A DNA stretch of 64,000 nt from Nostoc linckia FACHB-104 (lineage in GTDB: Bacteria; Cyanobacteriota; Cyanobacteriia; Cyanobacteriales; Nostocaceae). Location: assembly GCF_014696615.1 (NCBI RefSeq), contig NZ_JACJQJ010000011.1, positions 1-64,000 of the forward strand. Reading direction: 5' to 3'. The notes beneath the pieces were generated by a model. That model was not told the origin of the DNA. It saw nothing but the letters and a program-made list of their open reading frames with translations, and did no database searches. Every line of letters starts with the position of its first letter. The stretch's first letter is position 1. The position numbers and the translations under genes were made by a program. Shown in pieces: positions 35,831 to 42,628 of the stretch.

Positions 35831-35907
35831 AATTACGAATTACGAATTACGAATTACGAATTACGAATTACGAATTACGAATTACGAATTACGAATTACG
35901 AATTACG
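35831..35907. repeat. STRR heptamer array (AATTACG, 11 units)
   Basis: Eleven perfect heptamers. The array overlaps the 3' end of the minus-strand kinase gene: its last serine codon (TCG) and stop (TAA) are array sequence. A short copy of the same heptamer occurs at 38435-38459. Confidence 0.93.
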
Positions 35908-37042
35908 AATTGTTATTCCCCAAATATTTACTTTTCAATTCTTCCAACTCATCATCTATGATGCTTTTACTAGTAGGCTGAGGAGTTTGAGGTTGGGGTT
36001 GACTTTGCTGCTTTTGTGGTTTATTTCCACCCAGAAATAGAGTTTTCATTTCCTCTAATTCTAAGTCGATTTGGCTTTGCGATTTAGGAGATACAGCAGG
36101 TTTGGGATTAGATGGTGCAACATTAACAGGCTTTGCTGATGTTGCTGGGGTGGCAACTACTGAAACATTTTTATTCAGGTCATTTAAAACTTCATCTACT
36201 GTTTGATAACGCCGCTTTGGAATACTTTCTAACATTTTGTTGAGAATGTCAGTTAACTCTTTACTTATAGGAGTTGTTAAATATTGCTGCCAAACCCAAC
36301 TATCATCATTAATATCATAAGAATCAAAAGGCGATCGCTCGGTAAGTAAGCGAATACAAGTAGCACCCAAGCTATAAATATCACTGGCGAAAATTGCTCG
36401 TCCTCTTATTTGTTCTGGTGCAACATATTCGGGACTGCCGATACTTGTACCAGTGCGGTTGAGGGAGGTACTGGTGGCAGATTTAGAAGCGCCGAAATCT
36501 ACTAAAACTAGTTTGCGATCGCTTGCCCGTAAAATAATATTTTCGGGTTTAATATCGCGGTGAATTACGTGTCTAGCATGGCAAAATTGCAGTACTGGCA
36601 ATAAATCATTGAGCAATTGCCGAATCTGCGCTTCATTAAAAGCACCTTGTTCTATTGATTCCTGAGCTAAATTTTTCCCATCAATAAATTCTTGGACAAG
36701 ATATTGCCTGTCATCTTGGGTAAAATATGCCAGCAACTCCGGGATTTGGGGATGTTGCCCTAATTCATCTAACTGGACTGCTTCTTGATTAAATAACTCC
36801 ACAGCCTTTTGCACAGTATTTGTGCCTTGGGCTTGGGGGTAAAATTGCTTAATAACGCAGCGTGGTTTTGAGGGTTTATCTTCATCTACCGCTAAGAAAG
36901 TACGCCCAAAACCCCCTTGTCCTATGGGTTTAATTGCACGGTAGCGTTCTTTAAGCAGTAGCTTATGACCACAACTTAGACAAAACTTAACATCATCAGA
37001 ATTTTCCGGTTTGGGACAACGGGGGTTAAGGCAGTAGCTCAT
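35903..37042 (-). CDS. Ser/Thr protein kinase with N-terminal zinc ribbon
   Basis: A 379-residue protein starting MSYCLNPRCPKPENSDDVKF. Four cysteines (C4, C9, C21, C24) form a zinc ribbon. The kinase domain (about 32-290) has the glycine loop IGQGGFGRTF, catalytic HRDIKPENII, VDFGASK and a SPEYVAPEQ activation segment. The tail has two copies of an acidic motif (LELEEMKTLFLGG, DDELEELKSKYLG) joined by a Pro/Gln linker. No membrane helix is seen. The ATG at 37042 is chosen because the zinc ribbon begins there. It is the first gene before CHAT-TIR-AAA_35, 297 bp away. The stop codon comes from the AATTACG array. Confidence 0.88.
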   Translation of the reverse strand: MSYCLNPRCPKPENSDDVKFCLSCGHKLLLKERYRAIKPIGQGGFGRTFLAVDEDKPSKPRCVIKQFYPQAQGTNTVQKAVELFNQEAVQLDELGQHPQIPELLAYFTQDDRQYLVQEFIDGKNLAQESIEQGAFNEAQIRQLLNDLLPVLQFCHARHVIHRDIKPENIILRASDRKLVLVDFGASKSATSTSLNRTGTSIGSPEYVAPEQIRGRAIFASDIYSLGATCIRLLTERSPFDSYDINDDSWVWQQYLTTPISKELTDILNKMLESIPKRRYQTVDEVLNDLNKNVSVVATPATSAKPVNVAPSNPKPAVSPKSQSQIDLELEEMKTLFLGGNKPQKQQSQPQPQTPQPTSKSIIDDELEELKSKYLGNNNS

Positions 37043-37102
37043 AGTGGCGCTAAAAATCGCTCTTATTGTATTTATTTTGCCCTGCGATCGCCACAAGGGT
37101 AT

Positions 37103-37659
37103 TCAGATTCGCCAATTATCTAGCTTTAGGCTGTAACCCAGTGCTTGAATGCGCTGATAGTGCGCTAAATTACCAGTGACTCATATCAAATCTTGCTGTA
37201 TCGCAATAGCTGCAATCATGCTATCAGCAAGTCCTATCGGTTGTCCTATGCGTTCCAAATCTGCATAAATACGTCCCGCTAATTCAGCATCCCTAAGTTG
37301 CAGTGTTAACACATCAGCTTCCTGTATTTCAATCAAAAACTGCTGAATTCTCTCCAATACTTATCGGTTAAGGGGAAAAAGGGGAATGGGAAAAGGGAAA
37401 GAAAAAAACCTTTAACCTTTAACCTTTAATCTTTTCCCCAAAACCAATTTTGAGTTCAAAATGCTTAACCGAGTAGTATTGGAATCCTCTCTTCTTTTTG
37501 CCGTTTGTGCCAACCTTTGACAATCTCTAAAACTGTAATGGTGCAGATTGTATAATAGCCGATGCTAGCATGATACGCAGAAGCCATGACTGCAGTTTTC
37601 TGATTAATGCCCTTAATAATCTCAGAAAAAATATCGGTGTCAATGAGTACTTTATCCAA
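37103..37659 (-). pseudogene. vapC: VapC (PIN-domain) toxin split by a MITE and a nonsense codon
   Basis: The N-terminal part starts at a TTG at 37659 (DKVLIDTDIFSEIIKG with the first PIN aspartates, then ITVLEIVKGWHKRQKEERI) and stops inside an inserted element. The C-terminal part resumes after it: ERIQQFLIEIQEADVLTLQL, IGQPIGLADSMIAAIAIQ with the PIN acidic pair, then an in-frame TGA, then VTGNLAHYQRIQALGYSLKL and DNWRI. Removing 37354-37482 with one copy of the duplicated target restores a continuous PIN protein except for the TGA. PIN toxins cleave RNA; this copy should be inactive. The antitoxin frame lies directly upstream. Confidence 0.85.
37354..37482. mobile_element. MITE-like insertion in vapC with 19-bp terminal inverted repeats
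   Basis: The left end CCAATACTTATCGGTTAAG and right end CTTAACCGAGTAGTATTGG are inverted repeats with two mismatches. The flanks GAATTCTCT (37345-37353) and GAATCCTCT (37482-37490) look like a 9-bp target duplication with one change; in protein terms both encode ERI of the VapC frame. The interior is G- and C-rich STRR-like DNA and has no gene. It needs a transposase supplied elsewhere. A second copy lies at 16768-16881. Confidence 0.82.
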
Positions 37660-37816
37660 AGCGCTGATTTAATGGGTGTGCTGCCCTATCTTTCATGACT
37701 TTTTCTAGCATCTCATCTACTGACTCAGGATCATCAGCAAATAATCCTAATAAACGGTCTTTTGGTGTTTCTGCAACTGGTAATTGATTAATTGCATATG
37801 CAATTAGCTCTGACAA
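37652..37816 (-). CDS. vapB: VapB-type antitoxin
   Basis: A 54-residue frame starting at TTG 37816: LSELIAYAINQLPVAETPKD, LLGLFADDPESVDEMLEKVM, then KDRAAHPLNQRFG. The DRLLGLFADDP(E)xVDxMLxxVMxDR pattern is typical of cyanobacterial antitoxins paired with PIN toxins. The stop overlaps the vapC TTG start by a few bases, the usual coupled layout. There is no better start upstream because a TAA precedes it, so the N-terminus may be slightly shortened. The antitoxin is open although its toxin is destroyed. Confidence 0.65.
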   Translation of the reverse strand: MSELIAYAINQLPVAETPKDRLLGLFADDPESVDEMLEKVMKDRAAHPLNQRFG

Positions 37817-37838
37817 CCATTATTTAAATTGGTATAAG
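37810..37838 (+). promoter_or_regulatory. Predicted sigma70-type promoter for the Uma2 gene
   Basis: CTGACA (-35) and TATAAG (-10) are separated by 17 bp, 44 bp before the ATG at 37882. It overlaps the start of the vapB frame on the other strand. Confidence 0.35.
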
Positions 37839-37881
37839 AATATGACAAAATAAATAGAATAATTGGGAGGAAGCAATCGCC

Positions 37882-38433
37882 ATGAGCGTTATTACTGCCA
37901 AGTGGGAAATTGAAGAATATCACCGCATGATTGACGCTGGCATCTTAAGCGATCGCCGGGTGGAATTACTCAAGGGAGAAATAGTAGAAATATCGCCGGA
38001 AGGGGAACCTCACGCTTATTGTAGCGATGAAGCTGCTGAGTATTTAGCAAATTTATTGGGAGAGCGCGCTACAATTCGTGAAGCCAAACCTATTACTCTA
38101 CCTAACCACTCGGAACCAGAACCGGATATTGCCATTGTGCAACGTTTAGGACGCGAATATCGAGAGCATCATCCCTACCCAGAAAATATATTTTGGGTGA
38201 TTGAATATGCTAACTCCAGTTTAGAAAAAGATTTACAAACTAAAAGCAAAGTTTATGCAGAAGTTGGAATTATCGAGTATTGGGTTGTCAATCTCAAAAA
38301 GCTAAATTTGGTAGTATTCAGAGAACCTCTAGATGGAGAATATGCTACAAAATTGACACTAACTGCTGGCATAATTCAATCGCTAGCATTTCCAGATGTT
38401 TCTATCTTAGTGGATAGGATTATTAATAAATAA
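37882..38433 (+). CDS. Uma2-family (DUF820, PD-(D/E)XK-like) protein
   Basis: A 183-residue protein of the Uma2 family, a restriction-endonuclease-like fold that is greatly expanded in cyanobacteria. It shows YHRMIDAGILSDRRVELLKG, the EPEPDIAIV strand, NIFWVIEYANSSLEKDLQTK with the catalytic Glu and Lys region, and KVYAEVGIIEYWVVNL. A GGGAGG site lies upstream of the ATG at 37882. It is intact and lies between two decayed vapBC modules. Uma2 proteins are often called endonucleases, but a biological role has not been shown for most. Confidence 0.87.
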   Translation: MSVITAKWEIEEYHRMIDAGILSDRRVELLKGEIVEISPEGEPHAYCSDEAAEYLANLLGERATIREAKPITLPNHSEPEPDIAIVQRLGREYREHHPYPENIFWVIEYANSSLEKDLQTKSKVYAEVGIIEYWVVNLKKLNLVVFREPLDGEYATKLTLTAGIIQSLAFPDVSILVDRIINK

Positions 38434-38469
38434 TAGTTCGTAATTCGTAATTCGTAATTGAACAGCATC

Positions 38470-38538
38470 AATGGTGCGTTACGGCGATGATAGAATTTGA
38501 AACATAGAGACAATGTATGTAGCCGTAACGCACCCTAC
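38470..38538. repeat. Dispersed repeat family B, copy 1
   Basis: Ends GGTGCGTTACGGC and GCCGTAACGCACC enclose GAATTTGAAACATAGAGACA. The element at 39114-39181 is the same unit in the opposite orientation. Confidence 0.75.
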
Positions 38539-38642
38539 TAAAATGTTGCTTTATAAATAACATCTAATGCTTTTGATTTCCAAAATAATGGTGAAAAATA
38601 ACGCAAAATTAATATATTCACCAGCTATTATCCACTGTGCCT

Positions 38643-38912
38643 ATGACATCCATTAAAGAACAACTTCTAGCTGCGATTGAAACTGCTCCAGCAGCGATTC
38701 TGGAGCAAACCCTCAACTATCTTGAATACCTCAAAACCAAAACAAGGCACTCCGAGATTAAACCAACAGCTACCTCTATTCCAGATAGTGAACCTATTCT
38801 GCGCGGCTCTAAAGCTCAAGATTTGCTGAAATTTGCTGGAACTTGGCAAGGTGATGATTTCGAGGAATGTCTCCTGCTTGTCTACGAAACACGTTCCCAG
38901 GCTGAATTCTAA
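38643..38912 (+). CDS. Antitoxin-like protein (DUF2281/VapB type)
   Basis: An 89-residue protein: [35 protein letters not shown], a variable middle, then [20 protein letters not shown] and [15 protein letters not shown]. This is the usual shape of cyanobacterial antitoxins coupled to PIN toxins. The stop (TAA, 38910-38912) overlaps the ATG of the following mini-vapC as TAATG, indicating translational coupling. A GTG at 38637 is an alternative start two codons earlier. The antitoxin is intact although the toxin is deleted internally. Confidence 0.75.
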   Translation: MTSIKEQLLAAIETAPAAILEQTLNYLEYLKTKTRHSEIKPTATSIPDSEPILRGSKAQDLLKFAGTWQGDDFEECLLLVYETRSQAEF

Positions 38913-39040
38913 TGTATCTCCTTGACACTAATCACTTTGCAGCTACTGCAATTTACTACAACCTTACGGTAGTATCAACGGACAATGATTTTCAACGTAT
39001 TCAGCAAGTGCGCTCTTTCGCTTTAGAGTCTTGGATTTAA
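38912..39040 (+). pseudogene. vapC: VapC (PIN) toxin reduced to 42 residues by an internal deletion
   Basis: The frame begins MYLLDTNH, the first strand and catalytic Asp of a PIN domain, then jumps to [20 protein letters not shown] and [13 protein letters not shown], the last PIN helix and strand. About 80-90 central codons are missing but the frame is kept. Three of the four acidic-site regions are lost or rearranged, so RNase activity is unlikely. It is coupled by TAATG to the antitoxin. It is probably a deletion remnant; a functional micro-protein that still binds the antitoxin is possible but unproven. Confidence 0.8.
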
Positions 39041-39042
39041 GA

Positions 39043-39123
39043 GTTAGGCGCTTATTTCTAATATGATTAGTTACGAAATAATTATTCTTGCGCCTAACGC
39101 ACCGCCGCATTAATGGTGCGTTA
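39043..39123. repeat. MITE-like repeat family C, copy 2
   Basis: GTTAGGCGCTTATTTCTAAT, ATGATTAGTTACGAAATAAT and TTGCGCCTAACGCACC follow the order seen at 17228-17306. It begins two bases after the mini-vapC stop and overlaps the family B element that follows. Confidence 0.65.
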
Positions 39124-39181
39124 CGGCGACATTACATTGTCTCTATGTCTCAAATCCTCTCATCGCCGTAACGCACCCTAC
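39114..39181. repeat. Dispersed repeat family B, copy 2 (inverted)
   Basis: GGTGCGTTACGGCGAC, CATTGTCTCTATGTCTCAAA and CGCCGTAACGCACCC. Its reverse complement aligns with 38470-38538. The two copies bracket the antitoxin/mini-vapC pair as inverted repeats. Confidence 0.75.
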
Positions 39182-39184
39182 ACC

Positions 39185-39823
39185 TTATGTTCCCGCGCGA
39201 GAGCGGAGATGATCGGGTATATGATGGCGATCGCCTAATATTTCTAACAAAGGCCCATTAACGTCAAATTTCACCATACTTACCGACGCAACCAAAATAT
39301 TTACCCGGTAGCGATAGCGTCCTAAATCAATTCCCAGTAAACTGCAAAGCAGAATCCGAATTGTGGCTTTATGGGAAACTACTAAAACATTACCTTCGGG
39401 ATGTTTTTCTTGAATCTCAGCAATTACAGGCATAGCACGGTTAGCAATATCTACCGCCGTTTCTCCACCTATCGGTGCATTCCAAGCGGGTTCTGTCAAC
39501 CATTTAACATAGTTTTCTGCGTACTTCTCTTGAGCAAAAGATTTACTCTTAGTTTCCCATTTGCCGTAACTACCTTCTCTAAGTCCCTCACGCAACTGCA
39601 TATCCATACCAACAGCATCACAAAATGGCTTGGCAGTTGCAATTGTGCGCTTCATTGGGCTAGCATAAACTGCTTCCCACTTCAATTTTTGATAAACATC
39701 GGCGAAACTCTCCGCCATCTGTATTCCTTCCGCAGTCAACTCCGCATCAGTCTCACCGCAGAAATTACCACTCTGACTAAAAGTAGTTTCTCCATGTCGC
39801 AGTAAATATAAATTGAGTGTCAT
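39185..39823 (-). CDS. Histidine phosphatase (phosphoglycerate-mutase-like) family protein
   Basis: A 212-residue protein with the branch-1 histidine phosphatase motifs: LYLLRHGETTFSQSG (phospho-accepting His), YASPMKRTIATA, LREGSYGKWE (acid/base Glu) and VLVVSHKATIRILL (second His). It could be a broad phosphatase, a phosphoglycerate mutase or an alpha-ribazole phosphatase; sequence alone does not decide. The start MTLNLYLLRHGE places the motif at the usual position, so the upstream ATG at 39874 is not favoured. It is convergent with the vapC remnant and follows the repeat cluster. Confidence 0.85.
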   Translation of the reverse strand: MTLNLYLLRHGETTFSQSGNFCGETDAELTAEGIQMAESFADVYQKLKWEAVYASPMKRTIATAKPFCDAVGMDMQLREGLREGSYGKWETKSKSFAQEKYAENYVKWLTEPAWNAPIGGETAVDIANRAMPVIAEIQEKHPEGNVLVVSHKATIRILLCSLLGIDLGRYRYRVNILVASVSMVKFDVNGPLLEILGDRHHIPDHLRSRAGT

Positions 39824-40064
39824 AGCTTGTATCGCGATTGGGATTGAGGAGTTTGTGCAACCATAAACTAGCATCTATCTCCCAATCACGTATGTACCCT
39901 TAGGACAAACTATTCAACCAAAAAAGTTAATCAACCACAAACTTCTCAAATCGCAGACAAAAGTAGCGGTTTCAGCTAGTACTAGAATGATTGTGGCGAT
40001 AGATTCACATAATCTAAACGCAAACAGCAATTATTATTCAAAAATCTGAAAATCTGGAGACTTT

Positions 40065-40598
40065 ATGCCCAAGCTCAATGTTAAGCAGAAAAACTGGCTA
40101 CTTTCCGCCCATGTTGCATTTGGTAGCATTTGGTTGGGTACGGCTTTATGCATAGTAGCGATCGCATTGAAAAATACTCATACTACTAACGGTGATGAAC
40201 TATATGCAATCAATGCTAGTTTAAAACTAATAGATGATTTTGTGATTATTCCCTCAGCTAACTTATCTTTGTTAACCGGAGGGCTACTTTGTTGGTTAAC
40301 GATTTGGGGATTTTTTAAACATTACTGGGTAATTGTTAAATGGATTGCGACAGTTCTGTTGATTACTTCGGGAACTGTTTGGTTAGGGCCTTGGTTAAAT
40401 GCAGCCACAAGTATTTCCGATATAGAGCGATCGCAAGCCTTGAGCAATCCCCTATATACATTTGACATCAAAGGTGTTCTCATCGGCGGTGCAATTCAAA
40501 CTTTATCTGTACTTGCTATTATTGGCATTTCCGTATTGAAACCTTGGGGTAGAAGAATAGTCAAATCACCAGAAGAATCTACCTCATCAAGTAGCTAG
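40065..40598 (+). CDS. DUF2269-type integral membrane protein
   Basis: A 177-residue protein with four predicted membrane helices: NWLLSAHVAFGSIWLGTALC, NLSLLTGGLLCWLTIWGFF, WVIVKWIATVLLITSGTVWL and IGGAIQTLSVLAIIGISVL. The N-terminal HxxFGxxWxG pattern and overall shape match DUF2269, predicted membrane proteins of unknown role. The ATG at 40065 lies downstream of CTGGAGAC. It is alone on the plus strand between two minus-strand genes. Confidence 0.75.
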   Translation: MPKLNVKQKNWLLSAHVAFGSIWLGTALCIVAIALKNTHTTNGDELYAINASLKLIDDFVIIPSANLSLLTGGLLCWLTIWGFFKHYWVIVKWIATVLLITSGTVWLGPWLNAATSISDIERSQALSNPLYTFDIKGVLIGGAIQTLSVLAIIGISVLKPWGRRIVKSPEESTSSSS

Positions 40599-40621
40599 GG
40601 ACTTTTAACTAAAACAATATA

Positions 40622-40714
40622 CATCGGCTTTGGTGAGCAGAGGGAGCAGAGGAAACAGAGGAAGCAGAGGAGGAAGAATACAATTATGGTCTTCGCTCAG
40701 AAAAATGGATAATT
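40622..40714. repeat. Dispersed repeat family D, copy 2
   Basis: CGGCTTTGGTGAGCAGAGG, several GCAGAGGAA units, GAGGAAGAATACAATTATGG and TGGATAATTTAATCT. It matches 18072-18151 with more internal units. Confidence 0.7.
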
Positions 40715-40729
40715 TAATCTCTTTCCCCA

Positions 40730-41722
40730 TTACCCATTCCCCATTCCCCATTCCCCAGTCCCCATTACCCGACCAATTTGCCCTAAATCCACATTTCCAC
40801 CACTAATAATTACACCAATTTTCGCGCCTGGTGCTTTCACCACACTTTCTAATAAAGCTGCAGCTGCTAGTACTCCTGTGGGTTCAACAACGATTTTCAA
40901 GCGTTCCCAAATGAACAACATAGTACTGATAATTGCTGATTCTGAAACTGTCACCATATCATCAACATAATCCAGCACTAGGGGGAAGGTGATTTTCCCC
41001 AAGTAAGGAGTACGAGCGCCATCGGCAATTGTATTAGGATTAGTGACAGTTTGCAGAGTTTTGCTGTAAAAGGAACGGGTAGCATCATCAGCTAGTTCTG
41101 GTTCTACACCTATCACTCGAAAGTTTGGTGAAAGTGCTTTAGCTGCGATCGCACAACCGGAAATTAAGCCGCCACCACCACAAGGAACTAGTAATAAATC
41201 TAGTTCGCCTACCTCTGTTATCAGTTCTAAAGCTGCTGTTCCCTGTCCCGCAATGATGTGTGGATGATCGTAAGGGGGAATGAGGGTGAGATTGCGATCG
41301 CTGGCTAAATTTTGGGCTAGTTCTTCCCGGTTTGTCGTGTGGCGATTATAGAGAATTATCTCAGCACCATAACCGCGTGTAGCCGTTTGCTTGACTGCGG
41401 GCGCATCATCAGGCATGACAATAGTTGCAGGGATATTGAGTAATTTTCCCGCAAGTGCGATCGCTTGGGCATGATTTCCCGATGAAAATGTGAGAACGCC
41501 TTTATGTTTTTGCGCTTCCGATAGCTGTGCTAATGCATTGTACGCACCCCGAAATTTAAACGCGCCTGTGCGTTGAAAATTTTCGCATTTAAAAAATACC
41601 TGGCTGTGAGTACGTTCATTCACTGTTGTTGAAGTTAGCACAGGTGTTAAATGAGCAATACCCAAAAGACGTTTTTGGGCGGCTTGTATGTCATTTATAT
41701 TGACAGAATTATCCTTTTGCAT
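40730..41722 (-). CDS. PLP-dependent threonine/serine dehydratase
   Basis: A 330-residue fold-type II PLP enzyme. FKFRGAYNAL holds the Schiff-base lysine, SSGNHAQAIALAG is the substrate loop, and PCGGGGLISG is the phosphate loop. It lacks the C-terminal ACT-like domain of biosynthetic IlvA, so it fits catabolic threonine dehydratase, serine racemase or hydroxyaspartate ammonia-lyase. It deaminates L-threonine or L-serine to the 2-oxo acid, or racemises serine. The last residues (MGTGEWGMGNG) and the stop are encoded by a CCCCATT heptamer array (about 40728-40767), so the natural C-terminus was replaced or extended. Confidence 0.87.
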   Translation of the reverse strand: MQKDNSVNINDIQAAQKRLLGIAHLTPVLTSTTVNERTHSQVFFKCENFQRTGAFKFRGAYNALAQLSEAQKHKGVLTFSSGNHAQAIALAGKLLNIPATIVMPDDAPAVKQTATRGYGAEIILYNRHTTNREELAQNLASDRNLTLIPPYDHPHIIAGQGTAALELITEVGELDLLLVPCGGGGLISGCAIAAKALSPNFRVIGVEPELADDATRSFYSKTLQTVTNPNTIADGARTPYLGKITFPLVLDYVDDMVTVSESAIISTMLFIWERLKIVVEPTGVLAAAALLESVVKAPGAKIGVIISGGNVDLGQIGRVMGTGEWGMGNG

Positions 41723-41848
41723 TTAATTAAGTAAGTCGATGGAAATAAACCCAACTATTTTACGAAAATCAAATAGGTTTGATACTCTTACCAATGACAA
41801 ATGACAAATGACAGACCTGACAAGCTATCTTTAATTGCACTGTTTTAC

Positions 41849-42628
41849 TTAAATGCTGGTGTACTTTTGATGACCATTTAATTTCCACTCTTCTATTGTG
41901 ACACTATTGTCATCAGCAATTAAGCTTGCGGCTTCTCGTAAAAGTTCCTGCTGTTCTTTTTGAATTGACTCTAAACGAGCAGAAATTTCCGCTAATCTTT
42001 GCTGTTTACTCTGATAGATAATTTCCGAATTTATGGGCAGTATAGCTGATGTTTTATCCTTTGCTTGAGTACCTTTAATTTTTTGCACTGCAAAACTACC
42101 AAATGTAGCAAAGGAGATAAAAATAACTTTAGCCAAAGCCTGAAGTAATTTGATGGGAACTTGTAGAATTGACCAACTGGCTGTCTCAATTAAGCGCATG
42201 ATGGCTCTGATAATACTCCAAAGCAGAGCCAGGATAAACACCAGCATGATGCAGCTGATAATAGGATGATTAGCAGCCCAACCGAGCATTTGCACTAGCC
42301 GAAAAATTGCTGGGTGTTGCGCTAGCCAATCATTCATCGAAGATGCGATCGCTGTTTGCACTGCTGTTGATGTTGTACTTTTAACTTGTTCCGCTGTTTG
42401 CAAACTTTGCTCTACAGAACCTTTAGCTTGTTCCCAGGTTGTTGTAACTGTATTAATTGCTCTATCTGTTGCTTGATTTGCAGTTTCTTTGATAGATTGT
42501 CCTGCTTGCTGTGCTGAGTTAGTCAAGGAATTAACGCTGTCATCAACAAAATATTTCGCTTGTTGAAGGTGTTGCCAAATTCCTTCAGAAAACTTCATAT
42601 CTATTGGAGGTGTCATGGCACATTTCAC
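41849..42628 (-). CDS. Membrane protein with amphipathic helices and C-terminal coiled coil
   Basis: A 259-residue protein of no recognised family. Residues about 15-100 are an Ala/Thr/Gln-rich amphipathic helix resembling LEA or apolipoprotein-type segments (NQATDRAINTVTTTWEQAKG). Two membrane stretches follow (HPIISCIMLVFILALLWSII, KVIFISFATFGSFAV), then a coiled coil (RLAEISARLESIQKEQQELL). A GTG at 42628 overlaps the P450 stop by four bases (GTGA), suggesting translational coupling; ATG codons at 42616 and 42598 are alternatives. Association with the P450 is likely from the overlap. Its function is unknown. Confidence 0.75.
   Translation of the reverse strand: MKCAMTPPIDMKFSEGIWQHLQQAKYFVDDSVNSLTNSAQQAGQSIKETANQATDRAINTVTTTWEQAKGSVEQSLQTAEQVKSTTSTAVQTAIASSMNDWLAQHPAIFRLVQMLGWAANHPIISCIMLVFILALLWSIIRAIMRLIETASWSILQVPIKLLQALAKVIFISFATFGSFAVQKIKGTQAKDKTSAILPINSEIIYQSKQQRLAEISARLESIQKEQQELLREAASLIADDNSVTIEEWKLNGHQKYTSI

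Noticed and set aside
37103-37353. Separate short gene downstream of vapC
   Set aside because: The sequence is the C-terminal half of the same PIN domain, lacks a start, and has an in-frame TGA.
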